A stretch of 64,000 bases of DNA from Rhizobium cauense (GTDB taxonomy: Bacteria; Pseudomonadota; Alphaproteobacteria; Rhizobiales; Rhizobiaceae). Position numbers and translations under genes: made by a program. The stretch is from contig NZ_JAEUAT010000009.1 in assembly GCF_019511525.1 (NCBI RefSeq), positions 186,001 to 250,000 on the forward strand. Direction: 5' to 3'. The notes beneath the pieces are model-generated. The model was not told the DNA's origin. It saw only the letters and a list, made by a program, of their open reading frames with translations, and ran no database searches. Below, piece after piece: positions 1 to 8,058 of this stretch. How positions within the stretch are numbered: the first letter of the stretch is position 1; each line of letters starts with the position of its first letter.

Positions 1-1166
1 TTGATCGCAGTATCGACGAGGTCGCTTCCACCTTCGATTTTCTGCTCGTTGTGACACCGATCAATGCCGATGCTGCCTTTCAGGAATTTAGGGCAAGTGG
101 ATTTGATCGACAGCCGAAATTTCTCTACCGGCCCCTCGCTTTCCAGGCTGACGCCGTCAAGCGCAAGCTCTTCTCAATCTCCTTTGACCATCTCGAGGAT
201 CCGGTACTTTATCAGCTATACCGGGAGAAGCAGCAGGAGCTCGATCTCCAGTTATCGCTACTCGGGGCACGGCAGACGCACAGGTTCGTGGAGTTCGGCC
301 GTGCGCTCTATGGCCCGGTCGAACACGGTTTGCTGCACGAGGCGAAAGAAATACTCTTGGCCCTTGGAAGTCGTGGGCGAGACGATGCCGACGCCGGAGG
401 CGGGCACCATGATGTTGCTGACTGCTTTTACGTGGAAGCGCGCGCGAAAGCGATGGTTGCTGCATACCGTCGCCAGCTTAAGGAGTTCGACGTTGCTATC
501 GAGCTTCGCGACGACTTGCCGTCCGGTCTGTTGGTATCGGGTCATCGCCTGTTGATCTCCCGCAGCACATTGATGGATCGGCGCCGCGTCGAGCCGTTGC
601 TCTCCCATGAGGTAGGTGTCCATTTGCTCACTTACTTCAATGGTTCGGCGCAGGGTCTGCGGCTGTTCGGTTCTGGTCTGTCAGGCTACGAAGGCATGCA
701 GGAGGGGCTGGCTGTCTTTGCAGAATATCTCGCAGGTGGGATGACACACGAGCGCCTGAAACTTCTTGCCGGTCGGGTCGTTGGATGCGCAGCGATGCTT
801 GATGGGGCGCGTTTTGCTGAAACCTATCGATTGCTGGTCGAGGAGCACAACTTCTCAGAAGCCGAGGCGTTCAACCTGGTTCTGAGACTTTACCGCGGCG
901 GTGGCCTTGCCAAGGATGCGATCTATCTGCGGGGTCTTCTTGAACTCCTCGCCCATTTGAAGCGCGGTGGTGCTCTCGGGCCATTCTGGATGGGAAAGAT
1001 CGCCGCCTCTCATTTTGGAGTGATGCAGGAGCTCGCAGACCGAGGTCTCCTTCGCCTTCCGGCCGTAAGCCCGATCTTTCTTGCGAGCAAGGAGGGAAAT
1101 GTGCGCCTCCAAAAGGCAGTGCGGGGCATGCGTCCCCTCGATATGATCCAGCAGGAGGAGCCGTGA
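1..1166 (+). CDS. DUF1704 (MATCAP-like, QEGLA motif) metallopeptidase, 5' truncated
   Basis: The frame is open from base 3 through the window edge, and the residues before the first in-window GTG (51) still look like family sequence, so the real start lies upstream. The product carries an HEVGVH zinc-type motif near base 607 followed by a QEGLA glutamate near base 700, the signature of DUF1704. The annotated bacterial name is flavohemoglobin expression-modulating QEGLA motif protein; eukaryotic members (MATCAP) remove a C-terminal tyrosine from tubulin. That the bacterial protein is a carboxypeptidase is inference. Its TGA stop touches the ATG of the ATP-grasp ligase downstream, so the two are almost certainly co-translated. 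Confidence 0.85.
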   Translation, partial: DRSIDEVASTFDFLLVVTPINADAAFQEFRASGFDRQPKFLYRPLAFQADAVKRKLFSISFDHLEDPVLYQLYREKQQELDLQLSLLGARQTHRFVEFGRALYGPVEHGLLHEAKEILLALGSRGRDDADAGGGHHDVADCFYVEARAKAMVAAYRRQLKEFDVAIELRDDLPSGLLVSGHRLLISRSTLMDRRRVEPLLSHEVGVHLLTYFNGSAQGLRLFGSGLSGYEGMQEGLAVFAEYLAGGMTHERLKLLAGRVVGCAAMLDGARFAETYRLLVEEHNFSEAEAFNLVLRLYRGGGLAKDAIYLRGLLELLAHLKRGGALGPFWMGKIAASHFGVMQELADRGLLRLPAVSPIFLASKEGNVRLQKAVRGMRPLDMIQQEEP

Positions 1167-2213
1167 ATGCGGATCGCATTTTTCGTAAATTCCATAGAAG
1201 GTGAAACCGCCTACTACACGACGACAACTTTGGCCATCGCCGCAATCGCACGCGGCCACGACGTCTGTTATGTCACGCCCGGCGACTTCGTGCTGCGGCC
1301 CGATGACCGCCTGATGATCAGGGCGACTGTGCTCAAGGGTAGCAAGGCAAAGAAGGCGGACGCCTTCGTCGCCGCATTGCAAAGCGGCCAGACTAAGGTC
1401 GAGACGATCGACGTCGCGGAGATCGATGTCCTGTTCCTTCGAAACGATCCATCCGAGGATGCCGATGAGCGCCCGTGGGCGGCTCAGGCTGGCACAATCT
1501 TCGGGAGGCTGGCGGCCGAGCGTGGTGTGTTGACCGTCAACGACCCGGATGGCCTCGCACGCGCCCAGAACAAGCTCTACTTCCAGGACTTTCCGGAAGC
1601 GGTCCGTCCGACCACGTTGATTTCAAAAAGCATCGAAGAGATCCGTGCGTTCATCGACCAACAGAAACAGGGCGCGATCCTGAAGCCATTACAAGGCTCG
1701 GGTGGGAAAAACGTCTTCAAGATTGCTTCGAGCAAGGAGGCTAATCTCAACCAGATATTTGAAGCAGTCAGTGGCGAGGGTTACCTTATCGCTCAGGGCT
1801 ACCTTCCCGATGCGACCGCCGGTGACGTGCGGATGTTTCTGATGAATGGAAGGCCTCTCCAGCGAGACGGGGCATATGCCGCCTTTAGACGTGTGCCGGC
1901 AAAAGGCGACGTTCGCTCGAATATGAGTGCAGCAGGGACCGCTGCGGCCGTGGAAGTCACGCCCGAAATGTTGGCTGTCGCCGAGTTGGTTCGGCCAAAG
2001 CTCATAGAAGACGGCATGTTCCTCGTGGGGCTAGACATTGTCGGCAGCAAAATCCTGGAAATCAATGTCTTTACGCCAGGTGGACTGCCGGATATCGCCG
2101 AGCTGCACGGCGTAGATCTCGCTCCGGATGTGATTGCTGCGCTGGAAGAGAAAATAAAAATGAAAAGTAATTACGCTGGCAAGCTATCCAATCGAATTCT
2201 TGCTACGCTTTAG
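1167..2213 (+). CDS. Glutathione synthetase-like ATP-grasp ligase
   Basis: A 348-residue ATP-grasp protein. The N-terminal MRIAFFVNSIEGE segment resembles the GshB pre-ATP-grasp domain. ILKPLQGSGGKNVFKI is the ATP-binding loop and ILEINVFTPGGL near the C-terminus is the Mg/ATP-binding end of the fold. Such enzymes form amide bonds from a carboxylate and an amine using ATP. It starts immediately after the stop of the DUF1704 gene, with no separate promoter visible. True glutathione synthetase is unlikely because of this linkage and the divergent N-terminal half; the substrate is unknown. Confidence 0.85.
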   Translation: MRIAFFVNSIEGETAYYTTTTLAIAAIARGHDVCYVTPGDFVLRPDDRLMIRATVLKGSKAKKADAFVAALQSGQTKVETIDVAEIDVLFLRNDPSEDADERPWAAQAGTIFGRLAAERGVLTVNDPDGLARAQNKLYFQDFPEAVRPTTLISKSIEEIRAFIDQQKQGAILKPLQGSGGKNVFKIASSKEANLNQIFEAVSGEGYLIAQGYLPDATAGDVRMFLMNGRPLQRDGAYAAFRRVPAKGDVRSNMSAAGTAAAVEVTPEMLAVAELVRPKLIEDGMFLVGLDIVGSKILEINVFTPGGLPDIAELHGVDLAPDVIAALEEKIKMKSNYAGKLSNRILATL

Positions 2214-2279
2214 TGGCTTCTGCTGAAGCGATGCGCTGAACACTACAGCGCAGGGTGTTGTGCGAAAGGGCGAAGAGTT

Positions 2280-2554
2280 CGGAGGCTCCACCGACGCCAG
2301 CAGGTGAGCATCTGTATAGCCGATACCCATGCTGAAAGGGCCCTGTCGATCGATCACGGTCATGACTTTGTCGTGCGCGGCGACGGCCGCGTCGAGCTGT
2401 GCCTACACGTAGCCCCGACCCCGCAGGCTGTTCAGCGCCAACTCGCCGATGACAGCCTGATGGCAAAGATAGGGTCGTCCTCGATAATGCGGCGCAACTA
2501 AGGGTCGACTTGGCGAAAGTGGTCGATCCAGATTGAGGTGTCTGCGAGTATCAC
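2280..2554 (-). pseudogene. Decayed PIN-domain toxin (vapC)
   Basis: A GTG directly follows the upstream antitoxin stop and begins VILADTSIWIDHFRQVDP, a classic VapC N-terminus with the first PIN-domain aspartate. An in-frame TAG then occurs at 2500-2498. Similarity resumes in another frame (HQAVIGELALNSLRGRGYV), meets a second TAG, and continues to GIGYTDAHLLASVE near 2290, the conserved C-terminal PIN acidic segment. Two nonsense codons and at least one frameshift make this a clear pseudogene. The boundary at the low-coordinate end is approximate. Confidence 0.85.
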
Positions 2555-2749
2555 TTAACCGCCGCTCCTGCGCCGCGGTGCCGCCTCGGCTTCCGGCATG
2601 GTCCCGCCGAGTGCGATAAGGCGCTTTGCTGACTCCACGCGAACAAGCGTTTCCAAAGCGAGACGGACGAGTGCTGCGGTTTCCTTGGTGCCGGTCAGTG
2701 ACCGTGCCTTTTCCAAAAGTGCATCGTCGAGGATCATGGTCGATCTCAC
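2555..2749 (-). CDS. VapB-type antitoxin (DUF2191-like), orphaned
   Basis: A 64-residue protein from a GTG at 2749 with AGGAG seven bases upstream; an ATG five codons in (2737) is the alternative. The sequence RSTMILDDALLEKARSLTG followed by a short helical segment ending in arginines matches ribbon-helix-helix-like VapB antitoxins, which bind DNA and neutralise a PIN-domain RNase. Its partner toxin immediately downstream is a pseudogene, so this antitoxin has lost its cognate toxin here. It could still repress its own promoter. Confidence 0.8.
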   Translation of the reverse strand: MRSTMILDDALLEKARSLTGTKETAALVRLALETLVRVESAKRLIALGGTMPEAEAAPRRRSGG

Positions 2750-2814
2750 GGTCTGTCTCCTTAGACGTTGGCGCAAAGAATGGGCACCACTTGGTGCAAA
2801 ATCTATACTAAATT

Positions 2815-3030
2815 CTAGTGTCCATTCTCGCGAGACGCGATCATTGAAGCCGTTGGCCAGGCGCGCGCCTCGCCGCACGTAGCGATCGATTGGTTGAAGT
2901 GGCCCCACATGCTCCCCTGACGGCTCCTTGTGCCCATTGACAGTGTGCTTTCAATATCCTTGACCGCGGCCGTGGACTTACGGCCGACAAGCGAGATGAT
3001 TGCGTTCGTGTCCAAGAGGTAAGAAATCAA
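2815..3030 (-). pseudogene. Truncated PIN-domain toxin (vapC), second locus
   Basis: Starts at TTG 3030, overlapping the stop of the AbrB-type antitoxin upstream (TTGA), as in intact vapBC operons. The first 29 or so residues, MISYLLDTNAIISLVGRKS and on, are typical VapC with the first PIN aspartate. After about base 2940 the reading continues with no PIN similarity and stops at 71 residues, whereas VapC is usually about 130. The other acidic residues are therefore missing and the product cannot be an active RNase. A deletion or insertion scar near 2940 is likely, but no element was identified. Confidence 0.75.
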
Positions 3031-3284
3031 GGGAAAACGTCGTCAAGTTCTGGCCGATGTTGTCTCTCTTGATCGCGCCCTTCAATCAAGAAGTCATCGA
3101 TAGTGCCACGCGCCAATGCCAACTTTAACGAAGCCCATTTTTCACGGTTCTCCAGATAGGGGCGAATAATGAGAGCGTCCCCCTCCCGGGTTATTTCGAC
3201 GCGATCAACAGACAAGCGCAATTCCTTTGGAAGTCTGACTGCCTGAGAGTTACCCGACTGAAAAACGCGAGCTACATGAGCCAT
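3027..3284 (-). CDS. AbrB/SpoVT-family VapB antitoxin
   Basis: An 85-residue protein from the ATG at 3284, preceded by AGAGGA. The residues MAHVARVFQSGNSQAVRLPK are the swapped-hairpin AbrB DNA-binding fold typical of VapB, MazE and AbrB antitoxins. Its end overlaps the start of a truncated vapC. A perfect inverted repeat 16 bases upstream of the start is a likely autoregulatory operator. The antitoxin itself appears intact. Confidence 0.85.
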   Translation of the reverse strand: MAHVARVFQSGNSQAVRLPKELRLSVDRVEITREGDALIIRPYLENREKWASLKLALARGTIDDFLIEGRDQERQHRPELDDVFP

Positions 3285-3299
3285 GATATTTAGTCCTCT

Positions 3300-3317
3300 T
3301 ATACACAAATGTGTATA
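3300..3317 (-). promoter_or_regulatory. Inverted repeat, probable VapB operator
   Basis: TATACACA-AA-TGTGTATA has perfect 8-base arms around a 2-base centre and lies 16 bases upstream of the antitoxin ATG. AbrB-type antitoxins bind such palindromes in their own promoters. Binding is inferred. Confidence 0.6.
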
Positions 3318-3579
3318 TACGCCGCTCGCTGAGCAATCGTAGGTAACAGGTAGTCGCCCGTTAACGCCTATGGGAGATTTGGGCGCGGGGCACAACGGCC
3401 GGCGAACCCGGATATCCCTACCTTGCGGTATTCTCAATTCCTATGCGCTATGATGCGGCTGATCTAGGCAATTCGATCCTAGGTGTCTACGTCTATCGAA
3501 ATTTCGCATTGAGTGAGGCGCTCCAATGTGGCCCGTCGCTAATGTCGGTTCCGCTGATGCGAGTGGCTAGGGAGGCACG

Positions 3580-4569
3580 TCAGGCGGTCGATCCCCATCG
3601 AGCGGTGCAGGTCAGCGTAATGCTATGAGGTCCTTCCTGTCCGGCATCGTGGCGTTCGATGAGCTCCATCACTGCGTCGATGAATGCCACGTGGTCAAGG
3701 CTCAGGGTCGTCAAGTCGTTGCAGTCCCACGCTGCGATCGCAATGCCATCCTGACCGACAATCGCAATATCTTCTGGTGTATTCTTGCCGAGTACGCGTC
3801 TTGCGGCATCCCGCGCCCCGATCGCCATGACGTCATTACCGCAGATTATGGCATCCACCTTTGCCCGGTGCAGAAGCAACACGGCCTCCTTGAAGCCGGA
3901 ATCGTAACTGTAATCACCGAAGGCTTCTGCTTGAAGGGCAAGGCCCCTTTTGGTGAGCGCGTCAACGAACCACTTACGCCGCAGCTTATCGATCCAGCTT
4001 GACTTCGTTCCCGAAAGGTAGGCGAAGCGCTTCTTTCCGTCTCCGACGATCTTGTCGATTATCTCGTCAGCAGCTGCCGATCCGTCTATCCGAATGCTTG
4101 ATACCTTCTCATTGTCGAGGGGTTCGAAGGAAACGATGATCGGCTTCGTTGTATGGAAGATGTCGACGGCGTCCTGCATCGAAACCATATCCGAAAAGAC
4201 AACAACATGGTCGACCTGGTAGGTGGAGGCAAGCCGCATGAGCTGCAGCCGATCGTCATGATCAGCGCAGCACAGAATGATCGGCAGTAGCTGCCGTGCC
4301 TGCAGCCGATGAACGAGAAGCTGTTGCTCCTCCGCCTCGCAGGGATTGCCGATCGCGTTAACGACAAGCGCCACCAGCCTAGACCGCTGATTGTTGAGCG
4401 AGCGAGCGATTGCGTTCGGCTGGTAACCGTACTCGCGGGCGACCGCTAGGATGCGGTCACGGGTGGCGCTTCCAATCCTTGAGTCCGGTGAAAACGCGCG
4501 TGAGATAGTCGCCGACGACACCCCTGCGAGCTTTGCCAGTTCCTTGGAGGTGATCCGTCGCTTGTTCAT
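3580..4569 (-). CDS. LacI-family transcriptional regulator
   Basis: A 329-residue LacI/GalR repressor. The N-terminal helix-turn-helix reads TSKELAKLAGVSSATISRAF, followed by the hinge and a periplasmic-binding-like sugar sensor; the end ARWGSTA is typical of the subfamily. It lies 16 bases downstream of the Gfo/Idh/MocA gene on the same strand, so the two form an operon divergent from the sugar importer. A LacI-style operator with a central CG sits in that divergent region. The inducer is probably the transported sugar or a derivative. Confidence 0.9.
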   Translation of the reverse strand: MNKRRITSKELAKLAGVSSATISRAFSPDSRIGSATRDRILAVAREYGYQPNAIARSLNNQRSRLVALVVNAIGNPCEAEEQQLLVHRLQARQLLPIILCCADHDDRLQLMRLASTYQVDHVVVFSDMVSMQDAVDIFHTTKPIIVSFEPLDNEKVSSIRIDGSAAADEIIDKIVGDGKKRFAYLSGTKSSWIDKLRRKWFVDALTKRGLALQAEAFGDYSYDSGFKEAVLLLHRAKVDAIICGNDVMAIGARDAARRVLGKNTPEDIAIVGQDGIAIAAWDCNDLTTLSLDHVAFIDAVMELIERHDAGQEGPHSITLTCTARWGSTA

Positions 4570-4585
4570 TCAAGTCTACCACGCA

Positions 4586-5593
4586 CTAGGGTGCGACGAT
4601 TTTAACGGGCACCCCGTCTGCCGCAGCCGATTCCTTGATTGCATCCCAGAGCCTAGCGAATCGCAGGCCCATTTCAACGGAGCCAGTGTTTTCCATTGTC
4701 CCCGCCCGGATAGCCAGAAAGTTCTTCAGCGGATTGCCGAGTATTTCCGCCTCTTCGCGCGGTTCTGCTTCGCGGCCAATGCTGATCTCGCGCCATCCAC
4801 CCCACGCATCGATGCGAACAATTGCCTTCGAATAGAAGAACGTGATGTAGGACGCGCATCCGGGTGGGCCCTCACCAGCAGCTGTTAGTGTCGCTAACGC
4901 GCCGTTCTTGAGGCGGGCGGCAACGGCGGTCGCGATGTCGACCTTCTTGCCGTGGTTGTCCATGTACGCTGAGACGCTGTCGAACTCCGAATTGGCAAGC
5001 AGGCAGACCGTGTTCATCATGTGCGCGCCTGTGTCGAACATGAAGCCGCCCCCCGAGATCTCCGGCTGCTGCTTCCAGTGGCCGTCATAGTTGTCGGACC
5101 AGCTTTCCCAAATCATCCCCGATATCGCGACCAAGTCGCCGAACTCACCGGCAAGTGCCCGCTTGCGCGTGTCGATGACCAAGGGGGAAAGTCCGCCCTG
5201 GAAGGCCGTTACAACAGTCACGCCGCTCTTCTTCTGCGCCGCGATCAGGCACTCGGCTTCTACAACCGTCGTTACCATCGGCTTTTCAAGGAAGAGATCG
5301 AGGCCAGCTTCTGCTACCGCGGTGGCCTGCTCGCCGTGAAACGCATGCGGCGTGGAGACATAAACGAAATCAAGCTCGTCTCGGCAGGAGGTGAGCATCT
5401 CCCGGTAATCGTCGAAGCTTCGTGGTGCAGGTGCGCCAGCTGCAACGCACACGTCGATCAAGCGCTGGCGAGACGAGGGGATCGTATCTGCAAGGGCGAC
5501 AAATTCAATCTCCGACATGCGTGCCCAGCTTGCCGCGTATTCAGCCGCCTTCAGGCCCGCGCCAATGACGCCGAGCCGCAGTTTTTCAGACAT
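4586..5593 (-). CDS. Gfo/Idh/MocA-family NAD(P)-dependent oxidoreductase
   Basis: A 335-residue protein beginning MSEKLRLGVIGAGLKAAEY, whose GxGxxG-type Rossmann motif binds NAD(P). An EKP motif (LEKPMVTT) marks the family active site, and GGGFMFDTGAHMMN gives the C-terminal catalytic aspartate and histidine. The start at 5593 is set by GGAGGAG five bases upstream; a GTG six bases earlier would leave no spacing. Pairing with ThuA across the divergent promoter recalls ThuB in trehalose and sucrose use by rhizobia, where the two act on 3-keto-disaccharides. The substrate here is not proven. Confidence 0.9.
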   Translation of the reverse strand: MSEKLRLGVIGAGLKAAEYAASWARMSEIEFVALADTIPSSRQRLIDVCVAAGAPAPRSFDDYREMLTSCRDELDFVYVSTPHAFHGEQATAVAEAGLDLFLEKPMVTTVVEAECLIAAQKKSGVTVVTAFQGGLSPLVIDTRKRALAGEFGDLVAISGMIWESWSDNYDGHWKQQPEISGGGFMFDTGAHMMNTVCLLANSEFDSVSAYMDNHGKKVDIATAVAARLKNGALATLTAAGEGPPGCASYITFFYSKAIVRIDAWGGWREISIGREAEPREEAEILGNPLKNFLAIRAGTMENTGSVEMGLRFARLWDAIKESAAADGVPVKIVAP

Positions 5594-5614
5594 GATCACT
5601 CCTCCCGAATGCAG

Positions 5615-5632
5615 TGTGTATACGGTTACACA
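5615..5632. promoter_or_regulatory. LacI-type operator candidate
   Basis: TGTGTATACGGTTACACA has 6-base perfect outer arms and a central CG, 14 of 18 positions being symmetric, which is the LacI/GalR operator style. It lies 22 bases upstream of the dehydrogenase start in the divergent region. A second, shorter CG-centred palindrome, ATACGTAT at 5663-5670, lies toward the importer. Both are candidate sites for the LacI regulator at 3580. Confidence 0.6.
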
Positions 5633-5792
5633 AATGACACATTGGGCGCAAGGCTTATTAAAATACGTATATTCAATGGGTTATAAAAGATGACGCGGTC
5701 GTTCAAAAACCGTCTTGCCAGCAAGGAGAATGCGTGTACATTTTTTAACCGCGGTGCTGGAGGGCGCCGCAAAACAATAGGGAGGACTTCCG

Positions 5793-7085
5793 TTGAAGAA
5801 GACGGTCATTGGTGGCCTGTGCGCCGTTTTGCTCAGCGCCGTTTCGACGCTGGCGCATGCCGAGACAATCCGAATTGCCAATCACGGTCAGGCTGGCATC
5901 GACGCCATGAAGGCGACGGTCGAGAAGATCGAGAAGAAATACGGTGTGACCGTCGAGGTCGTCGAATACCCCGCACCCGATAAGGACTATTTGACAAAGC
6001 TGTTGACCGAGCTTGGTGCCGGCAATGCGCCGGATCTATTCTCCATTCCGACAACAGCTGCCGTTGCCGATATGGTCGAAGCCGGTTACCTCGCGCCCGT
6101 CACCAAGGAGATCGCGGCATGGGACGGCTACGCCAACTTCTATGATGTTGCCAAACAGCTGGCAGTTAGCCCGGACGGCGAAACCTATGTTATGCCATTC
6201 ATGCTTGGCATCCAGGAAATCTACTACCGCAAGGATGTTCTCGACAAAGCCGGTATCTCAACCGAGCAGCCGAAGGACTGGAAGGAACTGCTGGACCGCG
6301 CAGCTGAAATCAAGAAGAAGACTGGCGCTTACGGCCTTCTCTTCCCGGCAGGCGTATCCTGGGGAAGTGGCGCGTTCGATGAAGGCTTCCAGCATCTCAT
6401 CGTCGGGTCCAAGACGCCGCAACTCGTCGATGCGGACGGTAAGCTCGATCTGAGTGGCGAGGGCGTCAAGGATACCTTCGATGTCTACAAGCAGTTGATC
6501 GACAATGAGCTGATGCCGACACAGCCGTTGCTCGGACCCGAGCCGTGGGTCGTGCCGAAGTATCAGATGTTCCCCGAGGGCAAGCTTGCTGCGACCACGT
6601 GCGGATCCTGGTGCTACATCTTTGACTGGGGTCGGGAGAGCAAGAACCCTATTCCTGACGTAACGGAGGTCGTTGGTACCTGGACGGTTCCTGGTCAAAG
6701 CGGCGGTCAGTACGTCCTTGCCAACCTCGCAGCCCCTTGGGCCGTCAACGCCAAGTCGGCCAATGTCGAACTTGCCAAGAAGGCCTTGATGGAGATTGGC
6801 TCGGTCGAAACGCAGGTTTCCTATGCGGCTCGTATCGGCAACATCCCCGCGAGCAAGGATGCGGCTAAGAATGCCGACTTCCAAAAGCTCTCGGAACTTG
6901 TTCCGATCCATGCTGCCGCGGAAAACGGCACCTTCCTCAAGCAGGCGTCCGGCTTCGGTACGGTTGCAGAAGGGGTTGCACGCGCGACCGAAGCGTTGCT
7001 GCGCAAGGAAACCGATGCTGCCGGTGCGCAGAAAATTCTTGTTGACTATGTCAAGGAAACGCTCGGCGACGACGTTGTGAAGTAA
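5793..7085 (+). CDS. Sugar ABC transporter substrate-binding protein (family 1)
   Basis: A 430-residue extracytoplasmic binding protein. It starts at TTG 5793, chosen because GGGAGGA lies six bases upstream. The signal peptide MKKTVIGGLCAVLLSAVSTL ends in AHA just before ETIRIANHG. The body resembles MalE/UgpB-like family 1 proteins, including YVMPFMLGIQEIYYRK in the ligand-binding lobe. It is first in an operon with two permeases, an ATPase and ThuA, and is followed by a hairpin that may limit read-through. A disaccharide or related carbohydrate is the likely ligand. Confidence 0.92.
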   Translation: MKKTVIGGLCAVLLSAVSTLAHAETIRIANHGQAGIDAMKATVEKIEKKYGVTVEVVEYPAPDKDYLTKLLTELGAGNAPDLFSIPTTAAVADMVEAGYLAPVTKEIAAWDGYANFYDVAKQLAVSPDGETYVMPFMLGIQEIYYRKDVLDKAGISTEQPKDWKELLDRAAEIKKKTGAYGLLFPAGVSWGSGAFDEGFQHLIVGSKTPQLVDADGKLDLSGEGVKDTFDVYKQLIDNELMPTQPLLGPEPWVVPKYQMFPEGKLAATTCGSWCYIFDWGRESKNPIPDVTEVVGTWTVPGQSGGQYVLANLAAPWAVNAKSANVELAKKALMEIGSVETQVSYAARIGNIPASKDAAKNADFQKLSELVPIHAAAENGTFLKQASGFGTVAEGVARATEALLRKETDAAGAQKILVDYVKETLGDDVVK

Positions 7086-7108
7086 GCAATCAACAGCTTG
7101 CTCCCGAA

Positions 7109-7134
7109 GAGACGTGGGCTCGGGCCCGCGTCTC
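7109..7134 (+). terminator. Hairpin between binding protein and permease (attenuator)
   Basis: GAGACGTGGG and CCCGCGTCTC form a 10-base stem with one G-U pair around a 6-base loop. There is no strong U-tract, so it is more likely an mRNA stabiliser or partial terminator that keeps binding-protein levels above permease levels. Confidence 0.55.
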
Positions 7135-7169
7135 CAGATCTTCCTTTCGAACGAGTGACAGAGCTTTCC

Positions 7170-8057
7170 ATGGCCCGAAACGTCCACGAAAAGCGCGCCG
7201 AACGGCAGCTTCTTCTGATCCTGTTGCCCTCGCTTGCGCTGCTTCTGGCATTCGTAATCTACCCCGCGCTTTACTCAGTCTATCTGAGCTTTACCAACGA
7301 AGCGCTGACAGGCGCTGCGGCGCTGCGGCCCCGCTTTGTCGGTATTCGTAACTATGCGCGGCTTCTGAACGATGCGAAGTTCTGGAATGCTTTGCTCGTA
7401 ACCTTTTTGTTCGTGGTCGGCTCGGCAGTCATCGGCCAGTTCGTGCTCGGCCTGGTTTCTGCGATGGCGCTTCGCCGACGCATTCATTTCCGGCGGCTCT
7501 TTTCCTCCATCATTCTTCTGCCAAACGCAGCGCCGGAGGTTGTCGCCGGCTTCATGTGGATCTCCATGCTGGCGGGAGGCGAGCAGGCAACACTTAGCCG
7601 CATCGTCAGCTTCTTTGGCATGACGCCTGCCGACTGGCTGCAGGTCTTTCCTCTCTCGATGATCATCATCGTCAACACCTGGCGTGGGATCGCCACCGCA
7701 ATGATCCTGTTAACCGCCGGTCTAAGCACCATTCCCAATGAGATCTACGAGGCTGCCCGCATGGATGGTGCCACACCGTCACAGATGTTCCGCCGTATCA
7801 CCCTGCCACTGATGATGCCCACAATTCTGCTTTACATGCTCATCTCGGCTGTCTCGACCATTGCCGTTTTCGGCCTCGTCTACGCGCTGACCCGGGGCGG
7901 TCCGGGCGGAGCAACGGAGTTGATTAGTATCTACATCTACAACCAGTCCTTTACTGCGTTCCAACTTGGCTATGGAGCTGCGGTGGCCGTGGTCGCGCTC
8001 CTGATCTCACTTATCCTCGGGATTGGCTATGTCAGGGCGATGAAGGTGGAGGTCTGA
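7170..8057 (+). CDS. Sugar ABC transporter permease (MalF type)
   Basis: A 295-residue inner-membrane protein with about six hydrophobic segments, the first being LLLILLPSLALLLAFVIYP. The EAA loop that docks the ATPase reads EAARMDGATPSQMFRRI. The start at 7170 leaves the typical short basic N-terminus; upstream in-frame codons are unlike family sequence, and the ribosome-binding site is weak. The TGA stop is one base before the ATG of the second permease. Confidence 0.9.
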   Translation: MARNVHEKRAERQLLLILLPSLALLLAFVIYPALYSVYLSFTNEALTGAAALRPRFVGIRNYARLLNDAKFWNALLVTFLFVVGSAVIGQFVLGLVSAMALRRRIHFRRLFSSIILLPNAAPEVVAGFMWISMLAGGEQATLSRIVSFFGMTPADWLQVFPLSMIIIVNTWRGIATAMILLTAGLSTIPNEIYEAARMDGATPSQMFRRITLPLMMPTILLYMLISAVSTIAVFGLVYALTRGGPGGATELISIYIYNQSFTAFQLGYGAAVAVVALLISLILGIGYVRAMKVEV

Positions 8058-8058
8058 C

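Noticed and set aside
2750..2940. Insertion-sequence remnant between the two toxin-antitoxin loci
   Set aside because: The junction looks abnormal, but no terminal repeats, target duplication or transposase fragment could be recognised.
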